Of a stretch of DNA of 64,000 nucleotides, positions 12,610 through 24,886 are shown piece by piece. The stretch comes from Adiantum capillus-veneris (Eukaryota > Streptophyta > Polypodiopsida > Polypodiales > Pteridaceae). The position numbers were made by a program, and so were the translations under genes. Position 1 is the first letter of the stretch. Every line of letters begins with the position of its first letter. The stretch is from contig CM043963.1 in NCBI GenBank assembly GCA_014529385.2, positions 94,931,912 through 94,995,911 of the forward strand. The letters are read 5' to 3'. A model generated the notes under the pieces. It had not been told where the DNA came from and did no database searches. It saw only the letters and a program-made list of their open reading frames with translations.

Positions 12610-14360
12610 TGATACTTATACATAGAATTATAATAAGCATTATGAGCATAGTAGTAGTATGCTACATAGCATACTTGGTATGCTAATTAGCATATTGAAC
12701 ATACTAAGTAGCATATTTGGTGTGACAACTAAGAATTCTTGGAGGTATATAGGGTATGCTAACTAACACATTGGGTATGCTATCTAGCATACGTGGAATT
12801 ATCATTGACATCCAAAGTATAGTAGTAGTATGATAAATAGTATATTGGGTATGATAGTTAACATATTGAACATACTAACTAGCATTTTGGTGTGCCAACT
12901 AAGCATGCTAGCTAGCATACTTGGTATGCTAACTAGCATACATGGAATTATAATTAGCAATCTGAGCATAGAGGTAGAATTCTACAGAGAGCATACTGGG
13001 TATGCTAGCTAGCATATTGAACATACTAACTAGAATACTTGGTGTGCCAAATAAGCGTACGTGCACATATGAAAGGTATGCTAACTAGCATACTTGATAT
13101 GATTACAATCATGCTTACTAGCACACTAGGTATGCTAACTAACATAATGGGTATGCTAACTGGCATACAAGATATGCTAACTAACTTATTGGGTATGCTA
13201 ACTAGCATACATGGAATCATAATAAGCATCCTGAGAATAATAGAAGTATTCTACATAGCATACATGGTTAAATAGTTAGCATATTGAAAATACAAACGAC
13301 CGTACTTGGTGTGCAAACTAAGCATTCTTGGGGGTATACAAGGCAACATGCTAAACCAACATAATTGGTATGCTAACTAGCATGTTAACTACCATACATG
13401 GTATGCTAACTAGCATACATGGAATTATAATTAACATCTTGCGAATAGTAGAAGTATGCTACATAGCATACATGGTATGCTAGTTTGCATATTGAACATA
13501 CTAGCTACCATATTTGGTGTGCCAACTAAGTATGCTTGGAGGTAAACATGGCATGCTAACTATCATACTGGGTATGCTAACTAACATATTGAGTATAGTA
13601 GTAGTATGCTACATAGCATTCTGGTTATGCTAGTTAGCATATTAAACATACTATTTAGCATATTTATGGTGCCAACTAAGAATGATTGCAACTATACACG
13701 GTATGCTAACTAGCATACTCGATATGATAACTAACATATTGGGTATGATAACTAGAATACCTGGAATTATAATTAGCATTCACAGCATAGTAGTAGTATG
13801 CTACATAGTGTATTGGGTATGATAGCTAGCATATTTTACATACTTTCTAACATAATTGGTGTGCCAACTTAGCATGCCTGCAAATATATTGTGTATGCTA
13901 ACTAGCATACCAGGTATGTAAGTAGCATATTTTACATACTTTCTAACATAATTGGTGTGCCAACTTAGCATGCCTGCAAGTATATTGTGTATGCTAACTA
14001 GCATACCAGGTATGCATACCAGGTATTGTGTATGCTAACTAGCATACCAGGTATGCATACCAGGTATGTAGTAGTATGCTACATAGTGTATTGGGTATGA
14101 TAGCTAGCATATTTTACATACTTTCTAACATAATTGGTGTGCCAACTTAGCATGCCTGCAAGTATATTGTGTATGCTAACTAGCATACCAGGTATGTAAG
14201 TAGCATATTAGGTATGTTAAGTATCATATTGAGTATGTTAGATAGAACACTTGGAATGCTTACAAGGATGCCATGTATGCTAATTAGCATACTCAACAAG
14301 CATACTTAATATGCTAGCTAGCAGAATCAATATGCTAACTAGCATATTGATTTTGGGCTA
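12610..14360. repeat. TATGCTA-AC-TAGCATA palindromic array
   Basis: About 1.75 kb is made of diverged units around GGTATGCTAACTAGCATAC, a 7-bp inverted repeat with a 2-base centre, alternating with CATATTGAACATACTA and GGTGTGCCAACTAAGCATGC. Larger blocks are repeated again inside it: a ~100-bp block at about 13810-13910, 13915-14010 and 14080-14190 is nearly identical. A short stray block of the same family lies at 60520-60640. The open frames in it are repeat artefacts. Confidence 0.9.
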
Positions 14361-14578
14361 TTGTATAAATATCTACCATACACACAATACTAAGAATCAC
14401 TAGTATGTTTACTAGGGTCAATCATCTTCATTGCTAATAATTCTCAATATCATATCTCTAGGCTAGTTAGCATATAAAGGTCTTATCTTCTTTGAAGTAA
14501 TTTTTTTCTTGGAATTAAATCAGTCATTAGCATTTTGGGTGATCTCAGAGGTTTTAATAAAAGGTACCTTTTTGTAGG

Positions 14579-15137
14579 TCTGTCAAAGCCTTTTGATGAT
14601 GTGGGTTGTGTGCGTGACAAGAAACTTGGCAAAGAAAATATTGAACAAGACAAGCCCTCCATTGGGGAGTTGGATGAGCATGACAACATGAAGGAGGGGG
14701 TGGATGTTGTAGCACACCATGTGGAGAATCTCGGTGGTGCCATAGACAAACAACCATCGGAGGAGGAGGATGAATTTGTCATTGTTTGTCATCGGGATGC
14801 TAAGACTGCTGCAGCTCAAATAGAGAGCACCTTAGAGAAAACAATGGGTAGTGCTTTAGAGGAAATAGTGAGGACTAACAAACCAAGCAATGCATAGGAC
14901 ATTGGCAACAACAGCCCTCTAGGGTGTTTTGTACAAATTGCAAAGTCAAAGAGGAAAGCTGGTGTTGAAGTAGTACCACGAGAGGCTACAATCAAAAATT
15001 TTGATTCTCCTAAGAGAATTGTGGAGGACCAAACACAAAGCACCAAGGAGAAAATAAAGTCCTTCGCTCATGCTCTTGCAAGAAATTTTGTTGAACCTGA
15101 TCTTCCCCACCCAAAATCTGTAATGCTAGCAAGCTAG
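14579..15137 (+). pseudogene. Broken exon of an unrecognised gene
   Basis: An open frame follows a good acceptor (TTTTTGTAG at about 14570-14578) and runs to TAG 15135-15137, interrupted by one in-frame TAG at 14895-14897. The composition is charged and mostly disordered (KLGKENIEQDKP, EEEDEFVIVCHRDAKTAAA, KSKRKAGVEVVPRE). No domain is recognised. It may be the last exon of a gene whose upstream intron is the palindromic array to its left. No earlier exon was found. Confidence 0.4.
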
Positions 15138-15300
15138 TGTGCCCGTAATTGTTATGCCCTTACTGAGTGTGCCCCTTCATGTCATCATTATGCCCATACC
15201 CTCATATGTAGCTTATTGCACCTCTTGTGGCATCATGTAATTGTTTCCAAGAATGGAAACATGTTTTCATCAAACCATTACCTGAGTCTCTAAATACAGG
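15138..15300. other. No recognisable content
   Basis: I see no feature between the broken exon and the start of recognisable copia sequence. The truncated left edge of copia element C lies at about 15300. Confidence 0.4.
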
Positions 15301-15309
15301 AAGGGATGA

Positions 15310-15882
15310 TGCAAAGCTTTAAGCTTTCTACCAGATTGGTTCTCGACCAATGCTAATAACTTCTAACAGAAACTTAAGACGTTGCTCTTATGCTTCAAGA
15401 GGTAAACCAACAACTTTCTAGTAGAGTAAGCTATGGGTGTTAAGAAATATAATGCTCCCCCTAGAGACTTGACTGGCATAGGTTCGCACAAGTGGCTATG
15501 AATGAGATCTAGAGAACTCCCAAACTCTTTATCCAAAGGCACTGATGTCAACCTAGTCTATTTGCCTTAGCTACAATGCTCACATAAAGAGAAGTTAGAG
15601 TAATCTAACATACAGGTATAACCAAAATGTTGCAAGACTTTTATTCCCTTTTGATTCATATGTCCTAGTCGGCTATGCCATAACTCTATAGATGACGGCT
15701 CGTCTACACAAATAGAATTCTCTTTCATAGAAGATACATAAAGTGAGTACAATGAGCCAAACTTCTAGCCTTTTAGAATGACCAGATTTCCCTTCTTGAT
15801 GATCCAAGAACCATGAGCAAATATGGTAGTGTGACCCAAATCATCCAGTTATCCAGCTGACATCAGACTCTTTGTCAATTTG
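15310..15882 (-). pseudogene. Copia GAG-pre-integrase and integrase start (element C, left piece)
   Basis: On minus, frames between 15882 and 15310 show the GAG-pre-integrase signature LWHSRLGHMNQKGIKVLQ followed by FSLCEHC (the HHCC zinc site), then LDLIHSHLCEPMPVKSLGGA and YLLKHKS of the integrase core. The frame is broken by several stops and shifts. The integrase ends near 15310, well before its third acidic residue, so the element is truncated. Confidence 0.85.
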
Positions 15883-16669
15883 TGTGAGATCTCCAACCCG
15901 CCAATACCTAGATCGGGATAGAATCCTTGACAGGTCTCTAGGTATGATAAAAATCAGAGTCTCTAAACACAAAAAATCCAAGGAATAGGCCTTTACAAAT
16001 AACAATGGCTTGGGTCTGTAGCCTTAGAAGAAGACCTAGTCCTGTCTCGCAGCGGAAACTAGAAAACGTATTAAAAGTCCAAAAAAAACTATTTCGGCCC
16101 TATAACTTCCACAAATTGGCTAAGGTATTCTCAACCAATGCTTTTTTCCCTCTAACATATGTAAGGGCATAGCCCGCTGGTGGACTACTCTTCCAAGTGA
16201 AGAAGTTTTCTAAACGTTTTAGTGCGCGGGGATGGATAGTTACCTGACTAATCAGGTCCACCCGTCCATGATTGACAACCTTAGTCAATCCCCACTTACC
16301 ACCCCGCACTCACACATGATTCTTTTGTTATTACTACCACATTCTTATCACAATTAAAATAATGATTTCTTTTATCCTTCATAACAGGATTTCATTAAAA
16401 CTACCCTTGAAAACAATATTGAAAACATTCTTTTAGCAAACAGAGATCTTTAAACTTAAGACAGGGTACTGTCAATCAGAAAATTGTTCATAATAACCAT
16501 GACCACTACTCTTCTTGTCTCAAGACCACCTAAGGGTGAAAAAATGGCACCCATTCCTTATTCATAATCCGGAGTGGATAAACCCCCACCCAAGGTTCCG
16601 GGTGCCCATACACCAAACGAGTTGCCCATACAACCGGGCGGCTCCCCTAGGATAAAAAACGGTATCCTA
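15883..16669 (-). repeat. Left LTR of element B, part 1
   Basis: This is about 790 bp nearly identical to 53146-53935 of the right LTR: both start TGTGAGATC(T/C)CCAACCCGCC and end before AACTTATGTAGAAAC or the insertion. It is interrupted at 16669 by element A, and the last five bases, TCCTA, are the duplicated target. The 69-residue open frame near 16100-16309 is present in both LTR copies but has no recognised function. Confidence 0.9.
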
Positions 16670-17566
16670 TGTCATAAAATATAATATCTAACTTTACCAA
16701 ATTATTTTCTCATATTAAACTCATCATTTAATGTGGGAGAATAAACGGGAACAAGAGTTAGAATAGAGACATGTGCTTCTAGACCTGTCTTTACACGGGA
16801 CCAAAAGGAGAGATGGTTGCATCTCAATATGGGTCCAAAAGGAGATGGTCTATCAAAGAGCAATGTGCAATAAGTGCTTCTAAACTTACCTCAGTAGGGG
16901 ACCAAGAGAGGAGAGATGGTTACATCTCAATAGGGCTCCAAAAGGAGGTAGTCTATCAAAAAGCAATGTGCAACTAATGAAGCTTAAAAGACCTTAGGGT
17001 TAGCTTCATTAAAGACCTCCAATGGTTAGTGTTAAAAGTCCTTTGCGCTTAAGCAAGCTAAGGCTGAGCTTGAGGTGGGAACCCGGACTAAACTTAAGCA
17101 AGGTAGGGTTGTGCTTGAGGTGGGAACCTTAAGCAAGCTAGGACTATGCTTGAGGTGGGAACCTTAAGCAAGCTAGGTTGTGCTTGAGGTGTGAACTCGA
17201 CCTAAAATTAAGCAAGCTAGGGATTTGATTGAGGTGGGAACTCTACCTAAGGTGCTTGTCATGCTTAATGACTAAGGTACTTGAGGTACTTGTCACATTT
17301 AATGAGGAAGTTTCTTGAGAAGCTTCCTATGCATGGGGGGTAAGATGCTTGAGTCAAAAAGAGAACCTACACACTTAATGAGGAAGTTGCTTGAGAAACT
17401 TCCTATGCATAAAAATTTCAAATTTAGGGGAATTCTAAAAGAGCACATGGGACACATGTCAAACTCTCACTAAGCTTAACCACATGGTATGCTTGAATGA
17501 TATTGGTTGGGCTAAAGAGGGGACCAATGAGATTCTACTTCCATGTAACAAATATCTAGATATTTT

Positions 17567-17601
<35 letters not shown>

Positions 17602-18462
17602 AGGGGTAAGCAGGACACTTGTCAAAAGACTACCCATATGCTTGACTGCATGATGCATGTGATTGGCTAAGGGGAGAGGGGTCCAATGAGCTTGTAGCAT
17701 GTAGCATGTAGAATTTTCACCCAAATCAAGGAAGGGGGGTGCTAGGGGGACATAATCCACACACACACTCATTTGGAAAGCCATTCTCACTTGGTGAAAG
17801 TTGAGGAACACCACGTCCTTCTCCAAGCTTGTGAGAGTGAAAGCCTACACCAACACTCTTGGCTATGGAATGCAAATCCAACCAAGAGTCATGCTTCAAT
17901 GCTTAATATTTCCATATTCTCCATCTCCATTACTATGCTATTATGTATGCTAGCGAGAGGAGTAATGATAAGTGAGGAACTATTTCTTTCTCCTATGGAA
18001 TGTTTCTTCTTCCTCTTCCCTATCCTAATTCCCCGCTAGCTCTCTCCACCTTCGAAGGTGTTTGAGGCCTTGGGATTGAGGCTTGGGATAGTTAATGCTT
18101 TCTTGAAGTTTATGTTATGCTTGTGATGCATGAAGTTTTCCATCTTCATTGCATCACCTAGGTTACAAGGAACACAAAGATTGTATTGTACCAAGTCTCT
18201 CTTGATGGGAGAAACTATAATACAAATGCCTATTGGAGGGGGGACCGGCTCCATATGAATCCGGTCCTCAACTATCGTCATGTTCTCTAAACTCTCTCTC
18301 TCTTGCAAAAGTATTGTTCATGCCAAGTTAACTAGGTACCATGTTTATGTTGCTACCACCAATTAAGTTCACCCGCTATGCTGATGAAGTAATCTCTCAA
18401 AAGTGCTTCACCTAATTTCCTAATTCCGCTAATCTCAAACTTCATAGGTAATTTCCATCACA
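16670..18462 (+). repeat. 5' LTR of element A
   Basis: It starts TGTCATAAAATATAATATC and ends TTCCATCACA. It contains five or six copies of a ~38-bp unit (AAGCAAGCTAGGG...GCTTGAGGTGGGAACC) at 17050-17250, a CT run at 17573-17600, and a CT-rich segment near the end. The antisense frames at 17599-17826 and 18036-18308 recur in the 3' LTR but look like chance open frames. Confidence 0.92.
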
Positions 18463-18463
18463 T

Positions 18464-18475
18464 TGGTATCAGAGC
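18464..18475 (+). other. Primer binding site of element A
   Basis: TGGTATCAGAGC, one base after the LTR, is complementary to the 3' end of plant initiator-Met tRNA, the usual primer of plant gypsy elements. The 400 bases from here to the gag start hold no gene. Confidence 0.9.
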
Positions 18476-18874
18476 ATTAGGTTTCTCTTTTGTTGCTTAA
18501 GAAGAGAGGTCCTTAAGTAGCCTATTAATGGTTAATTTTGTTAATTATATTAGGGTAAGTGGGACTGGGATATATTATCGGTTTTGTTGAGCCCACTATG
18601 TGGGATATGGTGCATACCTCGGGAGCTTTGGTCTTAATAATGGAGTCTTTTTAGGCTTGCCTACGACTTTACCATTATTGAGCCATAAGAAGTCTAAAAG
18701 GATCTATCCCTTGGCAACTCCACTATGTTAGAATCACTCCACTACTCTCTATAATTAACCAATTCGAGCCGTGGGTGTAGATACTTAAGTGTCTATTTTA
18801 AAGGCTAAGAGGAGTAGCAAGTAAGGTTTTGAATTGCCAAAGCATACACTAAGTAAACACATAAGATCAATTAA

Positions 18875-20240
18875 CATGGCTGACAATAACCAAGAGAGTA
18901 GAATGAACATTGATATCTTTGAATTTGCACATGAAGGTTTTAATGATGATGCCCCCATGTTTGTTAATTATCTTGTTACTAGGTTGCAACAAGATATGGG
19001 CAAACCCTCTTTGCAGGCCGAAGTTACTCAAAAACTTCATGCTTATGGGATTTCCTTTCCTCTCAGAGAGGAGAGAGAGAGAGAGCTTAGGAGGCCTCTT
19101 GGTGAGACCCCCAAAAGAAGACTCTCTTCCATATGAGAGGAGGAATCCAAAGAACGAGAAAGTAATGGCTCCCTAGGTTCCTCAGAAGATGTGACTCCAT
19201 GAAGATGGCGGTCTAGATGATCCCCAAATCCTCCCAAGAGGAAATGGTTAACCCATAGTCCTTCTCCTCGTCACTCCAAAAGGGAAGAGAGAAAACAAAG
19301 GAAGAAAAGGGAAAGAAATAGGTCACCCTCTTCTCCTTCTTCTTCACCTTCCTCCTCTACCGATGAAATCTATGGCTATTCTCCTAGAGAATACAAAAGG
19401 GGAGGACATTGCAAATCTTACCCTGCATGGAGAAAAGTTAACGAAGTTCAAAGAGGGAGGAAAGAGTATCTCTTTTCTCACCTATGATGGCACCTTCGGT
19501 GATACCGACAAAGTATTGGCCTTCATCCAACAATTTGATGCGTCCTTTGGAGACGAGGGCTTCAAGGAGTCCTCCAAGCTACACCATGTAGCTATGCACT
19601 TCCAAAAATCGGCTCATCAATGGTGGGCTAGCCTTTGTGGAAACGACAAAGCCCCAAAGACATGGAAAACTCTACGAGTTTCCATCATGAAGCAATTCCT
19701 TGCAAGTGATGCAAAGGACAAAGTGCTTACCAAATGGTGAAGTTTAAAGATTCTCTCTCATGAGTCTATCCACAAATATGTGGACAAGTTTGGGATTTAC
19801 ATCTCAAGACTACTATCTTTCAAAAGATATACTTTGCCGTGCAAAAGAAACAATTTTGTGCGAGATTACCCAAAGAGATGGCCGAGTATGTCAACTCTCA
19901 ACAACCTAGTTCTATCACCAAGGTAATCCACCACACCATGGTTTCTTCAGGTATCAATTTCCAACAAGGGGCTAGATGAAATGTCAGGCCCATGGAAAAT
20001 AAAGACAAAAATGATGCCAAGGGGAAAACCAATGCCCAAAATTCTTACAAGGCTATTCCAATAACAACAACAATTGGTCCAAGGAGAAGGGAGTTTACAA
20101 AGGTAAATATAAACTCTCTCCTAAAGAGCTAGAATCTTTTAGTAAGGACCACAAATGTTTTAAGTGTGGGGAGCAAGGACATGGTTATCGTCCTTGCCCC
20201 AAGAGAATTACCCGCAATAATACTCCTAGAGCCTCTATGT
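18875..20240 (+). pseudogene. gag of element A (frameshifted)
   Basis: It probably starts at ATG 18875 (MADNNQESRMN). The first frame closes at 19134 after a Glu/Arg-rich stretch. The main capsid-like segment is open at 19363-19738 (FDASFGDEGF, AHQWWASLCG, KTWKTLRVSIMKQF). A CCHC zinc knuckle (KCFKCGEQGHGYRPC) lies at about 20152-20200 in another frame. At least three frame changes or stops make it inactive. Confidence 0.85.
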
Positions 20241-20299
20241 TTGAAGCTCCAAAAGAGGATGCTCATTGCCAAGGATTTCTCCTTTCCTATGCCTGGGGA

Positions 20300-23200
20300 A
20301 AGATGCAAGAGTGTGATTCCTTTATTTTGTTGATCCTGGTTCAACTCACAACTTTATATCCACGAAGTTGACCACTAAGCTAGGCATACAAGCCCATGAG
20401 ATGGGAGATACATTGAAAGACAATGGAGCTAGATCAAGGGACAAGACGTCTCAGTTACTTCCTTAATTGGAAAATTAAGGCTTCATGTCCAAAGCTATGT
20501 GACAAAAAGGATTTCTTAATCTTCCCTCTCAAACATGAGAATGTTATCGTTGGGGCACCATGCTTTAACCACATTGCTTCCAACATGAAGTTTCCAGAAA
20601 GGAGAATCTACTTCACCTACAGGGAAAAGAGCAGTACATAGATGCTAATGAGTCGGGAAACACCATATCCTTGCAATAAAGGGAATCAAGAGGGATTAGA
20701 GTTGTCTAATTTTCTAAATGAATCCCAAGATGTTTTCATTGATGACATCTCTAGTGAGCTACCTCTAAAATGAGGGATGATGACCATGCAATTGAGCTCC
20801 TACCAGGAAGCTCACTGCCTAACAAGCCTCCTTATCGAGTTTCACAAGCTCAACAAGAGGAGATCATGAGGCAAGTTCATGAATTGGTGGAAACAGGGAT
20901 GGTGAGGTCTAGCTCCTCTCCATTTTGTTCACAATTGCTTTTAGTGAAAAAGAAAGACAACACATAACACATGTGTGTCGACTATAGAGCACTAAATAAG
21001 ATTACTATGAAAAATAGATTTCCCGTGCCGTGCATAGAAGATCTATTTGATAATTTACAAAGTTTTTGCTTGACAAATGCTCCAGACGTGGAAAAAAATC
21101 TCAGGCCACTCAAATTCTCTTGAGAAGTACAAGAGACACCTCCAGGTAATCTTTCAAGTTGTGAGAGACAATAAGCTTTTAACTAATCAAAAGAAAAGTG
21201 AATTTTTCCTATAAGAGATTCAATAGTTAGGTCACATTATCTCTAAGAATGGCATCCATATGGATCCAACAAAGTTAGAGATAATAAGAGGATGGCCTAA
21301 TCCAAGGAATCTACACGAGGTACAAAGCTTTATAGGTATGTGTGCATACTAAAGATGCTTCAAAAAAAAAAAAATCTCACTAATAGCAGATCTATTACAT
21401 GACTTAACATAAAAAGAACGTTAAGTATTCATGGAATGCAAAAGTGCATGAAGCTTTTAAAGAAGCTTAAGGAGAATCTTATTTCTCAACGTGCGCTCAC
21501 ACTACTAGATCTCTCAAGGCCATTTGAGGTCCAATGTGATGCTAGTGGTAATTGCCTTGGAGCTATTTTGCTTCAAGAAGGGCATACCATAGCATATGAG
21601 AGTCGAAGACTCAACTTCGATGAGTGAGTATTGGGAAAATACGAAAAAGAGCTACTAGCTATTCTATATGCCCTGAACACATGGAAACAATATCTCTTGG
21701 GGACTCCATTCATTCTACGAATGGATCACAAAGCCTCAATAACTTCATGATGCAAACCAAGCTCTCCAACAAACAAATGAGGTGGGAAAATTTTCTTTTG
21801 CAATTTAAATTTCATATCGCTCACATTGTTGGAAAGCACAATCAAGTGGTCTATGCACTTTCACAACAACCAAGGGTAATTGTGGTGTCTATAGAAACTC
21901 ACAATGATCTATCTTTTATGATAGATGAGTATGCTACTGACCAAGACTTTAAGTATGTAATTACAACCTTTGCAATAGGGAAGAAACAAGAACCATTTAC
22001 CTTGAAGGATGGTTATCTTCCAAACGGCAATAGGCTATGTATTAATCACCCATACAATATGAAAGTCATGTATGAATCCCATACTTATCCTTATGCGGGG
22101 CAAAGAGGGATTCCATAGTCTACTCTTTGAGGAGTAGAAATGTATTTTTGTTGGTCTACCATGAAAAGTAAACATACAAGAGTATGTTTCAAAAATACGT
22201 GGTATACCAAAAGTTGAAAATTGATCGACGGAAGCAACTTGGGATGTTTCAGTCAACAGGCTTAACAAGAAAACACATTCTATGCTTTTCAAAAAGACTA
22301 TTAAGGCACATCAAATGACAACCCTCTTCAGATCTCAAATTTTCAAGCATCATGGATTTCCAACATCCATAGTGTCGGACAAAGATCCTAGAATGACCAA
22401 TAGGTTTTAAAAGGGTCTCTTTGAGAATCTAGAAAGTACATTAAATTTCTCTTTCGGCTTATCATCCACAAACGGATGACCAAAGTGAAATAACTAATCT
22501 AATGATTCTTGAATCTACTAAAAGCCTATGTCATGGAAGTAGATCAACGTTCTAGATGATAGAAGTACCTATCTCTTATAGAGTATGCGTACAATGACAT
22601 TGTACATACTTCTATGGGGAAAGCACCTTTTGAGGTTAAAGAGGGAAGATTCAAAAGTCCCTTACTACTTCAATTACAGGGGAAGTTCTTCGCTGCTGGT
22701 GAATATAGCTGAGACCTACAAGAATATTTTCCAAAGATTAAAGGGGTTATATTCATCTCACAGGAAAGGCAAAAAGGGTTGCTGCTAATAAGCACAAAAG
22801 AGCCTTAGCCTTTAAGGAAAATGACTGGGTCTTGCTAAAGTTTCTCAAGCCTCATCTGAGGCATACTACGGGCAAGAGTCCTATGGACCACCAAGAGTAT
22901 GATGCTAAACTAGCAAAAAGATACTATGGTCCTTAAAATTCTTAATCCAGTCAATGATATGGCTTATCAGTTGAAGTTGCCCAACCATTGGCTCATGCAC
23001 CATGTTTTCCATGAGAACCTATATAAGCCTTACAAAGGAGTGCCATCAAAAGAAGCAATAGTTGTTGAAGACCCTCCAAAAATCAAAGATTAAGAAGAAG
23101 TACTTCAACCTGAGTCCATCCTATGACATGAAGACAAGGTATTAAGAAACGGTAAGATTATCTGACGATATATTATTAAGTTTAAGAATTATTCTTTTAA
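20300..23200 (+). pseudogene. pol of element A: protease, RT, RNase H, integrase remnants
   Basis: In order: a protease remnant near 20318-20360 with DPG in place of the D-S/T-G active site; the N-terminal RT part (20770-20967, then VDYRALNKIT and MKNRFP after a stop); RNase H at about 21500-21830 (VQCDASGNCLGAILLQ, then RMDHKAS in a shifted frame); integrase traces at about 22140-22640 (IVSDKDPRM, EYAYND...TSMGKAPFE); and a C-terminal VFHENLYKPYKG block near 23005. Between LFDNL and SFCLTNAP (about 21055-21075) the RT palm is deleted. The YxDD catalytic site is therefore missing. Confidence 0.88.
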
Positions 23201-23634
23201 AGATGCTAGCTGAATGCAAAGAACCTAGCTTAAGGATAAATATGAACCTTGTCAATGCTTACATTGTTGCACTATAGTAAGCATATGAAAATTCATTTTA
23301 AATGGAAAATGTTTTTGTCTTATAAGACTAGTTCTCTTTTTATTGTGCACAAATTTAAAAGCATGCATGCTTAGAATCATGTTTGTGGTGGCGACGTCTC
23401 CCAAACACCAAGTAGAACTTGCCACTCTACTTTGGAAGTATGATATGGACTAAAGAGCAGACATGCTTGTAGCAGCTACGTCTCCCAAGCACCAAATGGA
23501 CTAGTCATCCATCTTGGAATGATGTCGTAGGGTAAAAAGGGATCCTCTACCCGCTAAGAAACATGGACTAATGACTAGACTTTATCTTCTCTACCTCATA
23601 GTCAAGAACGACTATGATTTCAAGAGAGAGGTAA
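23201..23634 (+). other. 3' untranslated part and polypurine tract of element A
   Basis: No coding signal. A purine tract CAAGAGAGAGGTAA (23621-23634) directly precedes the 3' LTR, as expected for plus-strand priming. Confidence 0.7.
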
Positions 23635-24856
23635 TGTCATAAAATATAATATCTAACTTTACCAAATGATTTTCTCATACTAAACTGATTATTTAATGTG
23701 GGAGAATAAATGGGCACAAGAGTTAGAATAGAGACATGTGCTTCTAGACCTGTCTCAACATGGGACCAAAAGGAGAGATGGTTGCATCTCAATAGGGGTC
23801 CAAAAGGAGATGGTCTATCAAAGAGCAATGTGCAATAAGTGCTTCTAAACTTACCTCAGCAGGGGACCAAGAGGAGAGATGGTTACATCTCAATAGGGGT
23901 CCAAAAGGAGGTAGTCTATCAAAGAGCAATGTGCAACTAATGAAGCTTAAAAGACCTTAGAGTTAGCTTCATCAAAGACCTCCAATGGTTAGTGTTAAAA
24001 GTCCTTTGACCTTAAGCAAGCTAGGGATGATCTTGAGGTGGGAACCCGGCCTAAACTTAAGCAAGCTAGGGCTCTGCTTGAGGTGGGAACCTTAAGCAAG
24101 CTAGGGCTCTGCTTGAGGTGGGAACCTTAAGCAAGCTAGGGTTGTGCTTGAGGTGGGAAATCGACCTAAAATTAAGCAAGCTAGGGCTGTGCTTGAGGTG
24201 GGAACTCTACCTAAGATGCTTGTCATGCTTGATGACTAAGGTACTTGAGGTACTAGTCGCATTTAATGAGGAAGTTGCTTGAGAAGCTTCCTATGCATGG
24301 GGGCTAAGATGCTTGAGTCAAAAAGAGAACCTACACACTTAATGAGGAAGTTGCTTGAGAGACTTCGTATGCATAAAAATCTTAAAGTTAGGGGAATTCT
24401 AAAAGAGCACATGGGACACATGTTAGACTCTCACTAAGCTTAACCACATGGTATGCTTGAATGCTATTGGTTGGGCTAAAGAAGGGTCCAATGCGATTCT
24501 ACTTCCATCTAACAAATATCTAGATATTTTCAAGCTCTCTCTCTCTCTCTCTAAGGGGTAAGTAGGACACTTGTCAAAAGACTATCCATATGCTTGACTG
24601 CATGCTGCATGTGATCGGCTAAGGGGAGAGGGGTCCAATGAGCTTGTAGCATGTAGAATTTTTTCCCAAAGCAAGGAAGGGGTTTGCTAGGGGGATATAC
24701 TCCACACACATACTCACTTGGAAAGCCATTCTCACTTGGTGAAAGTTCAGGAACACCACCTCCTTCTCCAAGCTTGTGAGAGTGAAAGCCTACACCAACA
24801 CTCTTGGCTATGGAATGCAAATCCAACCAATATTCATGCTTCAATGCTTAATCTTT
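23635..24856 (+). repeat. 3' LTR of element A, part 1
   Basis: This is the homologue of 16670-17895, including the ~38-bp GCTTGAGGTGGGAACC repeats at 24010-24210. It stops at the CTTT target site (24853-24856) where element D enters. It resumes at 46764/46768. Confidence 0.92.
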
Positions 24857-24886
24857 AACACCATTTTAGATAATTTGGGAAAATCC
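24857..24886 (+). repeat. Left TIR of element D with TSD CTTT
   Basis: It starts AACACCATTTTAGAT and ends GGGAAAATCC. Compared with the inverted right end it differs at three central bases only. The TSD CTTT is at 24853-24856. Confidence 0.9.

Noticed and set aside
16100..16309. 69-codon minus frame, repeated at 53362-53571
   Set aside because: It is duplicated simply as part of the B LTR; no recognisable protein.
17599..18308. Antisense frames inside the LTRs of element A (also at 24551-24844 and 46892-47164)
   Set aside because: They occur in both LTR copies because LTRs are duplicated. There is no domain, and codon pattern gives no sign of selection.
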